Of a stretch of DNA of 64,000 nt, positions 1 through 12,469 are shown piece by piece. The DNA is taken from contig JAHQIW010004073.1 of the NCBI GenBank assembly GCA_019055375.1, forward strand, positions 18,927-82,926, read 5' to 3'. The notes below the pieces were generated by a model, which was not told where the DNA came from, did no database searches, and was given only the letters and a program-made list of their open reading frames with translations. The translations under genes were made by a program, and so were the position numbers. Each line of letters begins with the position of its first letter. Positions within the stretch are counted from its first letter, which is position 1. This DNA is from Parelaphostrongylus tenuis (taxonomy: Eukaryota; Nematoda; Chromadorea; Rhabditida; Metastrongylidae).

Positions 1-250
1 TGAAGGATGGTCATTCAAACGCATGTTAAGCTAGAAAATGGCTTGGAGTAAGGGAACGCAGGAACCCCGTTGGCGCTGTGTAAAATAGCGAATTCGCGCG
101 GTGATTATCGCTGTTTCGAAGCCCTCTGAGGTTCTGAAATTTAGTCGTATCTCAGCATTGTGGTTGTGTTCCACATCATATTACGCCTGACGCCTGCTGA
201 CGCTCGTTTCAAAATTTTCAGAAAATTGAATTGAGAACTACCAAATAAGA

Positions 251-263
251 CATTTTATTTTAG
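251..263 (+). other. probable trans-splice acceptor of the receptor gene
   Basis: A pyrimidine-rich stretch ending ttttag lies 10 nt before the ATG at 273, the usual spacing for a spliced-leader acceptor in nematodes. It could instead be an ordinary acceptor of a 5' UTR intron. Confidence 0.4.
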
Positions 264-272
264 GCAGCAATA

Positions 273-3200
273 ATGAACGTGTGCGACTATCTGTTTCACG
301 ACCAATTCTTCACCTTCTACATATTTTTAGGATCTATACTCCTGTTGATGAATTTGCAAATGGTTCTGGTGAGAAGTTGAACATTGTCACCCCAATATTT
401 TTGAGGCTTTTTTCAACAGTTCCCTCTAATCTTCTTAACACTCTATCCTGACCGCGTCTGTGAGGTAGAAGAAAGTTTTCAAACATCATTATTCAATAGA
501 TGTTTTGAAACTTCCTGTAAGCATTCAGTACTGTTTGTGAGGATGTTTAAGGTCTTTTCGAGCTTGTCACGTCAGTAGTTTGCGTAAGTTCAGACGGCTT
601 CGCCAGCTTCACAAGAGCGACATGCCTCACATTGACCCCTACTTTGTAGCAGGGATGGGAAGACGTTTCTGGTGATATCACGTAAAAAAAGCTTTTCAAC
701 ATTTCTGCGATGTATTCATTGCAGATTTTCAAAGTGTATTCTACAATTTACAGGTTATTCGACGATCCACATGTCTATGGTTTCTTTCTGGCTATCGTAT
801 CATCTTTTTTGGATCTGTTGCTGATGCTGTGAACTGTGGAGTCCAAGTGACCACTGTGGCTCTCACCCTCCGGACTAATGTCATTCATCCAACGACGAAC
901 ATGGTGAGAGCCCATAAGTGTAGGCCATTTCGAACTCTTGGCAAAGCTCTTATTATCGAATTTGTGACAATTTTTCCATGCAGCTTGGATTTCTTTCTAT
1001 TCTTTCCTTCGGGCTAGAATCTCATACTGAAGCATCCACATTAGTGGGATGACGTAATTGACTACGTACCGCGTGTAAAAGGTTTTTCTTGATTGATAGG
1101 TGTCATCCCTAAAATTTTGTCGTGATCAAAATCGCCCTATGTACACCTCTATTTTTACCTTTGCCAACAGATGCTCTAAAAAAACCTGGTAAGAATGAAC
1201 CAAAAGATGCAAATTAGATATTGAGATTGGCGTGATAAGAAAATTCCTTAATTCTTCCCCCTTCTAATGAAGATAGTTTATTTCTTTGTTGATCAAACCT
1301 GTAGCATAAGGTGTTTAGAACAGTTCGTTTCTATTCGGCTAACGTTTCGACTCGTCTCGTCTTCTTTAGAGCCATGGTTCTAGTTGATCGTCCACTGTCA
1401 TTCGTCCACGTTGTGACACTTCGCCTTCGTCTCGCTCTGATCGAAGCTCTTCTTCAAAGGAACATCGCTCAATTGAAGGGCCTCAAGCGGCCAGTTCTAT
1501 TGCAGGATGAATCGTGTGTTAATTAGCCATTTGTATTGCTGTTTAGCCAGCTAATAGTGCTAACACATTTGTTTCCTCCAAGTAATCTATTCCGCAGAAG
1601 CTTTTAGTCTTAATGGCTAATTAGCATTTTTTGCCGAGGTAAAAGGAAAAGCGGATCAAGATATTTTGGCACACTGTGCAAACCACTGGATCGTCATCTG
1701 CTGGATGAATCTCCTAGAGAAAACAAGAGTATTATCACCATCAAGCGGTAAATAATTTACTAGCGAAACGCATAGCTGATAGGCATAGGATTCGTGCTAT
1801 AAGCAGAGGAGCTCAACGACTGAGCTACCTCATTCGCGCAATACCTCACTAAAGGATCTTCGACTTCAGCGAGACAAAGGAGAAGATCCATAATAAGAAC
1901 GTACGACAGTGGACTGTTTGAATCATGCTCTGAGAAAGACGAGGAAAGTCGAACTTCAGCCAAATAAAAAATTATTATAATAATCGTGATATGGCAAGTT
2001 TAATCAGATGAATTATTAATAACTGATTATGTCGAGAGTAAAAAAAGTTGGTTTACTTATATTACAAAGACAGTTTAGATTTTGGGTGCTCTCTTCCAAG
2101 CATCCTGCGCCGCCGAATGTCTAACAATCCTTCTCCTCTCTGTGAATCGACTCGTGGCAGTGATTGTTCCAAAAAAGATGGATCTAATATTTGGCAGAAA
2201 AAAGACTACGGTGCGCGAATTGTCAGAAAGTGCCATATCCCTTTGCGGACGGCACCATTTTCGGCTGGCGTGCAGCTCGGACGACTACGAAGACAGCCTG
2301 CCGGCGCTTGTTCCAAGCTTAATGTGGTAGTTGTGGGAGTTCGTCCGTCAAAAATAGTGCTGCTTAATGCATGCGATCCCAAAAAATCAATAACTCTCGA
2401 TATTTTCTTTCGATTATTATTGCAGTTCAGATTCCCATTTCTCAAATCAATGCATAATTTCATTTGAATTCTCTATTCATAGCAAAGAAGCGATGGAACT
2501 ATAGCGGTTCTTTCCCGTTCTCTCCACCCTGTTACCCTTTGGTAGAAACGTATAGAATGTCTTAATAGTTATTCGATAGTTAAAATCAAGAACATTTGAA
2601 CGACGTATGTTATTGTTCAAATGGTCTGTTTTCTTCGTTGTAGCAGTTGGAAGGATATTTTGTTTAACATTCAATTTTCTCGCCGGATAGAGGTTTTTTC
2701 TTTGATAGTTGAAAATCATTAGAGAAAAGGGATCTTAGCAATTTCAACGATGTACTTGTTTTTGGGAAAAAACTTTTCAGAGTGTTGCAACAGTCAAAAG
2801 AAGTTTAGACAAATCTGGATCATCTTCGATGGACGCATCCTGTTTTGACCTCTTGGGAAGAACGCGTTTTCTTATTTTTTCACAGAGTTATAGTGGCCAT
2901 TTAATAGCTCAAATCTGGGAAAATTCGATGGTATGCTTCATTTTTTAAATTGCTTCGGTACGCTCTAATACTAAAAAAATAAAAATATCTTTCACACTCA
3001 AGTATTTATTCCTCAATAAAGTTTTTCGCTGGACGTCTAATAATTTTTGGATAGCTTGGATATTCACAAAAACTTTGTTTTTGAAAATAACTCCTTATTG
3101 TACTGTAGCAATCAAAAGAAGATTACGTTTCGTAGTTAGTTTACATGCTGCTAAAAACAGGTGATTTGGAGCCAGTGTCGCGAAATCCAACCCTTTGGAG

Positions 3201-6200
3201 TGCGAAAATCAATATTCTCCTGGTTATAACATTCTCTTTGAAAATAAAAAACGTCTTTGTAATTGCTGAAATTCGCACTATCGAATGGTTATTAATTGCT
3301 TAGAGAAAAAGCTTTATCCGGCGAAAAATCCTCAAATGTGAAACAAAATTTTATTTCGACTGTTACGGCGCAAAAAACAAGCCATTTGAGAAAACATAGT
3401 ATACATTTGGGCAGCATTAACGTTAGTGATCAGATGATATTCGTTTTCCTTAACCGCTTATAGCGGATGATGTTTTGAATATATACCCATTGATGTAGGG
3501 CAATGTGCAAAACTTTCAAGTATGGCGGGATATTTGAAACATCATACCACCGCTAGAAGAGGTTAAATAAAACGAATATCATTCGATCTTCAATACCCAG
3601 TATCTGCCAGCGTGACTGAGTTCAATGTGGAGACCCACTACGCGGGCCAGGCCGTTGACGGCTGACGGCTGGCGGATAGGTGTGCTGAAGCGTGGAAAGA
3701 GCGATGTGCAAAATGGGTGTCAGTAGTGTAACGGATAGAGCACGCAATCCCGGAAAGAGTGAGGTGCGGGTTCTAGTCCCACCTGACGCGAAAGTTTTGC
3801 ACATTGCTCCACATCAATTAGCATTAATTTTGTCAAAATCATTCATACAGGTGTCCTATAAGTGATATTTCATCGTTTTTTGCTGACAGTGCTCCTCTGA
3901 GAACTTTGAGATCCCGAAATTGTATTGGAGTGCCCACCACTCTTCGTAGTTCGTCCGAACAGCGCGCCCAGCTGAGGGTCATATTGACCCTTATCGTTCG
4001 CAAAGGGATATTGGATTTGCTTCATTTCTTCTATTATCTCAGAGTTTGGACAAAACAATGCATAAATGACTTTAGTTTAATTCAGACGGCTTTGATATTG
4101 TGCTGCCTCTTTGGTGTTTCAAATGGCGCTATTCTCCTTTCTGGAGAAATCCAGATGTTATGGGATCCGTGTATTCCATCATTCTACTATACAAGTGAGT
4201 TTAACTACTTGGCGACCAAGTTGAGTCTGGGCGCGGCACGCGACGTGGTCGTGCGGCGAGCGCGGCGAGCTAGTCTCACGATGCGGTAGTCTTCTAATGA
4301 AATTTCTTCTTTTATCGTGAGTAAAAGGATTGTATTCGCAAACAAATCTAGGAAGTGATAGAAGAGGGGTTAATAAAGCTATTTGCAATTAGAATATTGC
4401 CGATCCTCCTCCCTAGAACCCCGCGTTCTAAGGGAAAAGCCAGATGCTCACAATAATGGGGTGTTTCATAAAATATTTTCATGCTGTCTTATCCACCTTC
4501 ATTCATAAGTCAATCATATTTATCTTCTATTCGTGTTATGTGGGGTGCATGATGTTGCAGTAAACCCAATAATGTAGAGTGGTGTGCAAGAACATTTGCG
4601 TCAGCCGTGATTCGAGATTTCACTCTTTCTGGGAGCATGTGCTGAACCGTTGCACCACTTTACATGATAACCAAATAATCAAGCACTTCATCAATTTGTT
4701 TTTTTTTGAGTCAGAAATTACGATAAAGATCTTTCAGGTTTGAAATTATATCATCTCATGAAATACACCGAAGTCATGATAATGACTGAAAATGAGAAAC
4801 CGAGCAACTGCTTATCAAAAATCATGGTGCACACTTATGCTATGCCACCTCATCAATAATTCTCAATAATTTCTAGATTCTCAGTAAAATTAGAGTTGGA
4901 ACCTAAAAAAGCTTTGACCTATCGATTCATGGGTACTAACTTTTTTATCCGCGTCTATTCTGTAAGCTCCAATGTGCCCACACCCAGGTGGTTAGACGCT
5001 CAACAGTATAACAGAGACCTCCATGTTGCCCAACTGCTTCTGATAGGTATCGTTTTCTCCGGTGGGACTAATCCCTCCACTGCATTCTTTGTTTCAAGCT
5101 TTATTCAACCCTTAGCTAATGATAGAGTTATTCACACATTGGCCTTGTTAATTTCTACGAATATAGTTCACGAATGCTACGAGGAATTGGGTACTTTTGC
5201 GTCACGGAACAACTCCCGGCCTAGAGCCAATTGTGTCTAAATGAACAGCAGAAAGATATCTGTGTCGATCGGAGGGACGATGGGATAGAAAAGGGGATCT
5301 TAGTCCTACACGTATCACACAGCAATGGCCAGTAACTAGAAGTAAATTCAATTTTGTTGCTCTCCTATTACACGCGGATTCTCAGGACACGTTGGCGTAC
5401 TTCGTACTAAAAGTGCCTATGGAAATTTCGTTTGCAACATGTCGCTCCCTTGTGATATTGAAGTGTCCAGACCATCTAAATTCCGCTACATAACTGTTAA
5501 TAAACCCCCGGCGAAGCTCAAGCAATGGGATATTCCGAAGACGAAGCATATTTTTCTTCGCGCTGGTACTACTCAAAAGAAGCCTTTCTAAAAACCAAGT
5601 CTAGTACTAAAGTCTCTAACTTATCACCTATCGAATGGATGCTAGTAGTGTACTTAAAAAGGAAGGCGTATAGTGTATGAGTGCTTTTCTATTGAGGTGC
5701 TCCAAAATTTGATCAGTGCGAGCACTGTCGATGATAACTTCGGCCACAAACTAGAATTCCCTCCATATGTTTCTTTTACAGGCTCCACATTGCGGGACAT
5801 GTGTTTTCGAGTCAAATACTTATAGAATAGGCAATAGAAATGCGCAGTGAGGACTAAAAGTATGGTTCTCCCAACGATATACCTTTCGAAATACAAGATG
5901 GAGATTATTGAAACACGTGGGAATTCTCTATGCAAAAAATACGTTTCTCCAATAAATGATCCACCTTTTCATAACAATTAGTTTGACTAAAAATCACAAT
6001 TCATTTACATAAGTGCCCAAAAGGTCGCAGATCAGACAACGGGGCTATTTAGCCCAAAAGCAAAGCGTAATTCTCTTACTTATTACAGCGCAATAAGAAG
6101 GTTTTTCTATAAATCAAACCTAGTACAAAAATCTTCATTTCTCAAGCTACCGATTGATTACTAATAGTTTAGTGAAAATATCCTCTATGTAAAAAATGCA

Positions 6201-8120
6201 GGGAAACAGAAACACATTTCACAGTATGCCACTTCACTTTCCACATTTCGTACTGAAAAGTGAAAATTTTTCAAACTGGGTGCTCTTTCTATCAGAACAA
6301 GTTTATAGAAATCTCCCCCGTAATATCCAGTACTTTATCGCAAAAATTTTTTCTGAGATCAAAATTTCTTTATAAAAAATCAAAGAATTCCTTGTGAAAT
6401 TGAGAGAGAACTGCGATTGCGAAACGTTACCATTCTTTAAGTTGGTAGAAAGTACTATGATGGTCTTTTCACAAAGCAAACTCACTATGGCAACCTATAT
6501 TTCTCAACTATCGAATGACTGCAAAAACATAAATGAAAAAGGAAGGAACGAGTGTTATACAACAGCTCTTCTGTAATATTTTATCAAAATCAAAGTTTCT
6601 CGGGATAGAAATTCACGATATAATCCCAAAAATTTGCTCAAAAGTTGATACAGCTTACTCCAAGCGCAAAACGTAATTCTCTCTTTCGCTGTCAGTCCTA
6701 ATTTCAGAAATCAAGCTATTGCTAATTTCTCCAGTTTTCAAACTACCGAATTATTACTAATAATCTAGTGGAAAAGCTCTTTCCGGAAAAAAGAAGAAAA
6801 TAGAAGTATTAATCATAAAATGGTATAGTACTCCACGCACTTCTTCATAGAAACTCAAGGCTTCCAGAACCAACTAAATGTTCTTTCTACTAAAAATATG
6901 TTTACAGAAGTCCATCTAGTGACAGCTGATTTTAAATAGCGAAAAGGTTTACTTAGCATCAAAATTCTACTATGTAATAGCAAAAAATCCGTTGTGGAAG
7001 TGGAACAACGGCTTTCAAAAGCAGAACCATATCTTTTTTTTTTCGTTCGTAAAATGTGATACACAAGTCCTCCAACAAATTGAACTTAGTCTAAAAATCG
7101 GCATCTTTCGGTCCATCATCTGAGTACAAAATTGTAGTTCAAAAAGAAAAACAAAGTGTCATGAGACAACGAAAAATAAGTTTGTTCTCCAAAAGATGTG
7201 GTTCATACGTCGAATCATAGAATAGTTCCCGGCAGACGGAGGTTTTTCTTTCTACCAAAAAACCCTCTATAGAAGTCTCTTTTGTAATTTTTCATCACTT
7301 AACGTTGACAATGTGCTCTCAGAACCTCAATCAACAAATAAATTTGTGTTTCATGAGAGTGCGTGATGTTACGAACCAAGCCAGCCCTCCTAGTCCGCCG
7401 CCGCCGCCGCGAGCGCGGTGCACGCTATGTACCGGAAACGGTGCATATGGTCGTCAACGAGTTGAAAAGATTGCTTTTGGATTATAATTAATTCCATAGT
7501 TATTCAGGATATCAGTTCCCAAAGCATTCTAACGTAGACTTATGTGCAACAGTTCTTTCTTTCCATTCTTCTCAGACAATAAAAGCAAATCAATTTCTAC
7601 TACGATACCTAAACTTCGAGATTAGCTCACTTAGAGTATTCGGAAAACAGTGCTCATATTTGTAGTAAAGACTTCCTAATCAAGTAATCTTGAATTTCTT
7701 ACAGATGAGTCATCTTTTACTGCCGTCTTTGTGCGTGACTATTTAGACTTTTACTTCACTGAATTTCTGAGCATTACAAGTGTCATCATATATTTTATCA
7801 TTATCGTGTTCTTACTATGCAATGTACGTCGATACCATATTCATCCACTCATCGAGTTTTTAGCCATTCATTCTATAATACTTCTAAGAAAAGGAATGTC
7901 TGAATCAACATTTATTTTTTAGCGACAAGTGATCAGTTCTGCCCGTGCCGAACTTCCGCTACTGTTCCACTCTTTGCATATAATAACGTTTTCGGCGGTC
8001 TTGCTTTATTTTTGGTTTTCTCCTCTTTCCGATTCCGCACACTACAATCACTTCATAAATTCCCTCGTCGTTTTCCGCTTTGGTGGAGCACCTGTTTCAC
8101 TATTACTTACAAACAGGTAA
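273..8120 (+). CDS. serpentine 7TM chemoreceptor (Srg-superfamily-like), six exons
   Basis: Nematode seven-transmembrane receptor, expected in the membrane of sensory neurons. Exons 273-368, 754-903, 2079-2210, 4086-4194, 7705-7823 and 7923-8120 join in consistent phase (0,0,0,1,0) and give about 267 aa. Exon 1 holds TM1 (FTFYIFLGSILLLMNL). Exon 2 has a YRIIFFG segment followed by a second hydrophobic stretch. Exon 3 has TM3 ending in the hallmark NRLVAVIVP and a basic loop. Exon 4 is TM4. Exon 5 is TM5 (SVIIYFIIIVFLL). Exon 6 covers TM6-TM7 and ends GGAPVSLLLTNR before TAA. All donors are GT and all acceptors AG. The start ATG lies 10 nt after an acceptor-like tattttag. The cytoplasmic tail is very short and introns 3 and 4 are 1.9 and 3.5 kb, the latter repeat-filled. 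The family is inferred from architecture; srt is the best guess within the Srg group, but srv, srx or another class cannot be excluded. Confidence 0.8.
1018..2040. other. receptor intron 2, no gene seen
   Basis: Intronic sequence between receptor exons 2 and 3. Around 1320-1375 it carries a weak copy of the repeat motif (ttcggctaacgtttcgact) that forms the arms of the palindrome near 56.9 kb. No coding exon is recognised. Confidence 0.4.
3480..3815 (+). repeat. tRNA-like SINE family B copy with inverted end
   Basis: The unit around 3715-3800 has an A-box-like segment (agtagtgtaacggatagagc), a B-box (gggttctagtccc), and a 5' gtcag that can pair with the 3' ctgac. It ends in the family tail gaaagttttgcacattgc. 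An inverted copy of that tail occurs at about 3508-3520, so the segment also resembles a foldback. It lies in intron 3 of the receptor gene. Confidence 0.55.
4222..4288 (+). other. GC-rich patch after receptor exon 4
   Basis: A run rich in gcg/cgc words (gcgcggcacgcgacgtggtc) stands out from the AT-rich surroundings 30 nt after the exon 4 donor. It has no recognised coding content. A second patch lies at about 7388-7430 in the same intron and begins with a short CCG trinucleotide run. Confidence 0.4.
4570..4672 (-). repeat. SINE family B copy, minus orientation
   Basis: Read on the minus strand it gives gtggtgcaacggttcagcac, then gagtgaaatctcgaatcacg and the tail gctgacgcaaatgttcttgc. This is the same tRNA-like head and tail as at 3.7 and 45.4 kb. 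It lies in intron 4 of the receptor gene. Confidence 0.5.
5580..7270. repeat. degenerate repeats built on a ctaccgaatgattactaat motif
   Basis: The motif appears as diverged copies near 5630, 6145, 6510 and 6735. Most are followed by an agtggaaaagctctttccgg-like segment and a stretch of A-rich sequence with 'gtgaaac' words. The same composite is dispersed near 3.3, 16.5, 18.2, 22.5, 28.7, 48.0 and 59.4 kb. No protein is recognised in it. It fills intron 4 of the receptor gene. Confidence 0.45.
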
Positions 8121-8499
8121 AGTGCACTTCAATGCTTTTCAACAGATTTTCTGTTTGCTGTTGGTTCGAATTCTGCTTGTAACATTTCTATATCTATTTG
8201 TTCAGCTGAATATTCGAGTTACCCATAGTCGCCAATCGCGAAGGGGTGCGGAGCCCAATACCACTTTCCTTTAACCACTACCGCTGTATTATAAGACTCT
8301 CACTACTACTTTTTTAATTCTACACGACGCGTCATCACATTATATTGCGCGGATTCCAGCACTTCTTTAGTTTTTTCGCATGCATCCTCTACGAAGTTAA
8401 ACGTTTCGCATGTTATTTTGACGGCTGTTAAGGATTTCGTCTTCATTATGAACGGCATAAAATCCAGTTTTGACATAAACTTTGCAGCCACGGGAAAAC

Positions 8500-8615
8500 C
8501 TAAGCTAGGGCGCTGTTGTTGATTGCAGGGGGGTGATAAAGTGGGAGTCGAACCGGTGCTTTGCTTTTTGATCGCCCGTATTACTAACTACTGGGCCACA
8601 TTCCATCGTTCCTCC
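8500..8615 (-). repeat. tRNA-like fragment
   Basis: Read on the minus strand it begins tggcccagtagttagtaata (A-box-like). About 40 nt later it has ggttcgactcccac, a good B box. The anticodon region does not fold convincingly by eye, so it is treated as a SINE head or tRNA pseudogene. Confidence 0.35.
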
Positions 8616-8907
8616 TTGGACTACTACTTAGAGGAGGGATATAATAAAATATGTAGAAGTCACTAGAGCTACATCATCTCATTTTCTAATATCAGAAATC
8701 ATAATAAAGCACAGCATTGTGGGGAGAGGACGAAGTGCATAAAAGGACATGGAAAATACGTGAAACATAACAAACAAGAGTGAAAGCATTATTTATTTTG
8801 AATAAAAATAGCTCTTACCTCTAGGTGACCATAACAAAAAATCAGAAGAAAGTTGTCGCCATGCATTCGACCACAATGGGGCATAACATGAAAGCTCTAA
8901 GGAATAG

Positions 8908-9190
8908 ACTCTCGGCGTTGATTAACCCCTGAGCTGATGCGCCATGCATTCGCCTTCAGTTTTTAACTTCGTTTTAGGTGCTTGAATGCATATCTGAACT
9001 TTACAATGACTCGCGGTGACCTCCCACTGCATCATGTCAGTGCTGCTCATATCCTCCCAGACAAATCTGAAACCCGATCTGGTAGCAATTTAGCTATCCG
9101 AAGGGATGAATATCTTAGTGAGCCATGAGTTCGAGATTGAACCACCGACATTGTGTGCGACACAGAGCACCTTTAACCACTTGCGAAGAC
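8908..9190 (-). repeat. tRNA-derived SINE family A copy
   Basis: On the plus strand it opens with ctcggcgttgattaacccct and closes with the tRNA-like part (gagttcgagattgaaccacc). It is collinear with the copies at 54.2 and 63.25 kb. It is moderately diverged, and the A-box is damaged (ttaaccacttgcgaag). Confidence 0.7.
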
Positions 9191-10380
9191 ATAAAATGTT
9201 GTGCAACAAAACATTTCAAATTACGATTATTATATACTTAATAGGAGGACGAAAAAACGTTAGAAGAAATCGCTCCGTGGTTCCCTAATTGTGCAGACAT
9301 CTTTACGTACGATTTGCAATTCGGTTATTGCTACATTTATGAACTAATGACCGTTGATTACACGATGTGATTTGGAGGATGAGTGGCTCTCAAAGTGCCA
9401 TATGAATACGAAGTGTACAAAACGTGCGATGTAAGCAAAACTTAAGATATTCAGAATTTGGGGTAGTCGTAAAGCTTTGAGATCAAAAATAAATACATAG
9501 TGGATAGATAATTTCAAGGTTGCACTTCCGAAAATAAGGTAAATACAATGCTCATCAACGCCTCCCAGAATATATGGGCACACACTACAGAGAGAGAAAA
9601 GATTATGTTATGCCGATGTTCTCTATAAATTGAAGAGTATGCGATTACTTCACTCAGAGCAGTCTTTGGCTTTTTGCTTCAGAACATATCGCCGCCAATT
9701 GTTCACATGCAATCACTATCTGCCGTGTTGGACGACCGCCGCCAAAGGCTGGACAAGACAACCGAAGGCGAACGTGCAAGTAAAAAACATCAAAATTTTT
9801 CAAAATTGTCTAAGTTCAATTCGTTGAATCAAAGATAGATTCCATTTGTTAATCTGTGCAAACATTATGAAGTGAACTCATTCGCCGCATGTTTTTTGGT
9901 CGAGTAGTAGAGACATCTCCACTTCACAAAAACAATTTTACTGTGGCTCTCAAATTTACGGTGATAAACCTTTGTATGGATAATCAAATAATGGCGAAAT
10001 GGCGACGCCAGCCACAACGGTTTGATAAATATAGCGTTAGATTGTAAGAACTGGAGAACATAACGTAAATGACTGCAAAATACATAGAATCTCCCAATAG
10101 AATGGTGACAACATTCGTTATAAGTCGTAATATCTGCAGAGAGGCTAATTATATGCTTGAGGAAAAGTCCTGTTAGAAACGTTTTCGAGTTAGGACCATC
10201 TGAGAAAGCTGTTTCACAGTTTGGTTGCGTTGGCTTGCGAAATTAGCTCAGGTAAACCGTATACCTTAACGTAAACAGTAGTTTTAATAAATGCTAACAT
10301 ATTTTGACTCACACCGATAGTTTACCATATGAAATCAAAGGTTTTACCTTAGAAAAAAGGGTAGAATGCCACTGTTCAAG
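9191..10380. other. no gene seen
   Basis: Short ORFs only. No recognisable domain, splice-consistent exon chain or repeat boundary was found. Confidence 0.4.
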
Positions 10381-10389
10381 AAGATTAGA

Positions 10390-11190
10390 GTTCATGTGCA
10401 TAAGGGGTTAGACAGCATTCGCGGACCATATCTCAGCAAATCGAAGTTTCTACCTAACCGATGCCGCTGATGTTCCTGAATTTCAAACGGGATCAGACCA
10501 TCGCCTTCTTCGTGCAACAACCATTTTTAGCAGAAAGGAGATAAAGCTGTTAAATTTGAACAACGAAGTCCCGCAACTGCCGCAAGCTATGATGTATTCG
10601 AATTCTTAGTCGCCTATTAAGAAGATAACGTCGTTAACAACATCGACAAAGAATACGAGCGGCCCCCAACATCTTCACGTTAGCGCCATAGAACCAAAAG
10701 TCTTATAGTCGCTAAGAGACGCTGTTGCTTGGGGAGAGTTTTAGAATACCGAGGACAGTGAAGAGGACGAAGAACATCTGACTCCTTGCCCACCTTTTCG
10801 ACTCTACGGTTTTTCACTCCCTAACGTACGCAACAGAAACCTCGTTGTTGCGTAAGCAGGATGAAGCATCACTTGGCGTTATTGGACGCGCAGTCGAGGG
10901 ATCGATGCTAGGAGTATCCCATGTCCCACAAATGAGCGGATCGTTCAAAAGTTCAGATTTTTATTAACTATCGAAGATGAAATATGCCGTTCTAGACGCC
11001 AGACTATGGTGATAAATGGGATCGGGCACGTAATATGCGCTTTAGCGACAACTGGTAGACAGTCGTTACAGGCTAGATTTCTCGTTATCTAAAGCACTCC
11101 ACAGGAACACCAGCCACCAGATGATCCGATTTCTACACGAGAAGCCTAGAAGAAAGATCTAATGCTCCACGAAATCTTAGAACAAGGAGG
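10390..11190 (+). pseudogene. RTE-type non-LTR retrotransposon relic
   Basis: In several frames the translation matches known pieces of RTE elements in their normal order. At about 10485-10570 it reads GSDHRLLRA, the end of the apurinic endonuclease domain and the linker before reverse transcriptase. At about 10875-10960 it reads RAVEGSMLGVS, the region after RT. At about 11020-11170 it reads MRFSDN followed by TGTPATR.SDFYTRSLEE, the C-terminal tail. The catalytic RT core that should lie between the first two pieces is absent, and stops and frameshifts are frequent, so the copy is dead. Assignment rests on remembered family motifs and not on a search. Confidence 0.65.
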
Positions 11191-11713
11191 ACAGGCTAAG
11201 TTAATCTTGATTACTCTTTTACGTGGCAGGAAAAATGGAAGTTTTAGTGGTACCCGTTTACGTCATTCCACGATCAACTGGTCGACAGGTGATACGGGTT
11301 ATGGGAGGTGAGTGGTCGCTAGTCTCATGGTTGTGGAGTATGCGGATTATGCGCAACATCTTATATTGAAGCAAACATTTTACCCTTCTACTTAATTCTT
11401 GTGTCAGAAGCCACCTCAGTTTTAAGTAGTATAAAGAAGCAAATAACTCTTGAACTAGGAATATTGGTGTCACAGGAATGTTTGAAAATCACTGTCCGAG
11501 TTTCCAGGTCATCATACAATTGTTCTTACTATCCTTATCAAACAGAATGGAATTCCTAGAAAAAATGAAAAGCCTGTGAAGGTTTTTCTAACGTTGTGAC
11601 TTTCCTAAACAACGTTTAGGTACGCTGCTTCTCAAAACCTTGGCATCTTTTGAAAAGAATTCCAATATTCCACCAGTAAACGTCGACTGAAGCATTCTTT
11701 TCAAGGAAACAGT

Positions 11714-11809
11714 ATGAAAAACTACGCCTATCCCTTCCACGACCATCCATTTATCTTTTATATATTCTTAGGCTTAATTCTAATTAGGCTAAATTTACAG
11801 ACGACGCTG
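11714..11809 (+). pseudogene. orphan duplicate of receptor exon 1, donor site destroyed
   Basis: A 32-codon segment aligns without gaps to exon 1 of the receptor at 273-368, with 18 of 32 residues identical and the core FIFYIFLGLILI in TM1. Similarity continues into the intron (tttgtcacaccgattt against attgtcaccccaatat). The donor GT that follows exon 1 in the intact gene is GA here, and the upstream acceptor-like ttttag has become ttttcaagg. No copies of exons 2-6 were found downstream. This is a dead partial duplicate of the receptor gene or the remnant of a former tandem receptor cluster. Confidence 0.7.
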
Positions 11810-12057
11810 GAAGAACATGTACTTTGTCACACCGATTTATTCAGAACTTCTCGTAGTCATTACATCACAACACTCCAACTTATGTTAGTCTGCAATGTGC
11901 AAAAAAGTTTCACAAACTACTACCATGAATTTTTGTGATCATTCTTAATATCTGTTCTATAGAAAAAATCGCACCACAGACGTTTAAACTCTGTAAAACC
12001 TCCGTTGCCCTAGCATATAAACGTGACGAATCGAGTATAGCATGGTAAATGTATCTG

Positions 12058-12465
12058 ATATTAGGTTGGAAAGAAAATTTCCATCGTTTGGATGGAAATG
12101 CCGTTTTTTGCATGAATTGTGTGTGATTTTCCTCTCATTTCAAAGGTCTACTTCTTGTCCATCTATTGATATATAATTTGTGTATATCTGCTGCGACACC
12201 GCAACAAATGATCGATGCAACACTTTTTAGAAGGTCGCCGATTTGAATCTTTTGATGAAGTTGAAGAAGCATGTCAACAGTTTTTTGACAAAGCCGAAAG
12301 AGTGGTACCCCGATCAGATCCGAAACCTAGCGGACCGATAGCAAAAAGTAGTGGATGATGATGGCCTGCATTACGAAGAATAGTTGTTGTTGTTTGCTGT
12401 TTGAACGGATGCTTAAATTTTGAATGTTTCATGAAAGTCTGGAGACTTTCTTTCCGACTCGGTAG
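12058..12465 (+). mobile_element. internally deleted mariner element
   Basis: It begins with ttaggttggaaagaaaattt and ends with an inverted gactttctttccgactc. Inside, only the last part of the transposase remains: EGRRFESFDEVEEACQQFF, then VVPRSDPKPSGP and the stop region. The catalytic Asp residues are lost. The 5' 130 bp match the start of the element at 21.71 kb, so both belong to one family. Confidence 0.7.
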
Positions 12466-12469
12466 AGCA

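Noticed and set aside
3715..3800. tRNA gene
   Set aside because: It has A and B boxes and short pairing ends, but the same body and tail recur at many sites in diverged form, so it is a repeat head and not a tRNA gene.
4896..5240. 114-aa plus-strand frame in receptor intron 4
   Set aside because: Begins with a non-ATG codon, has no clear splice sites and no recognised domain; the receptor's phases are satisfied without it.
8121..8190. extra last exon of the receptor using a 27-29 nt intron (gtaaag...caacag)
   Set aside because: The intron would be too short for a nematode and the added residues do not look like a receptor tail; the TAA at 8118-8120 is preferred.
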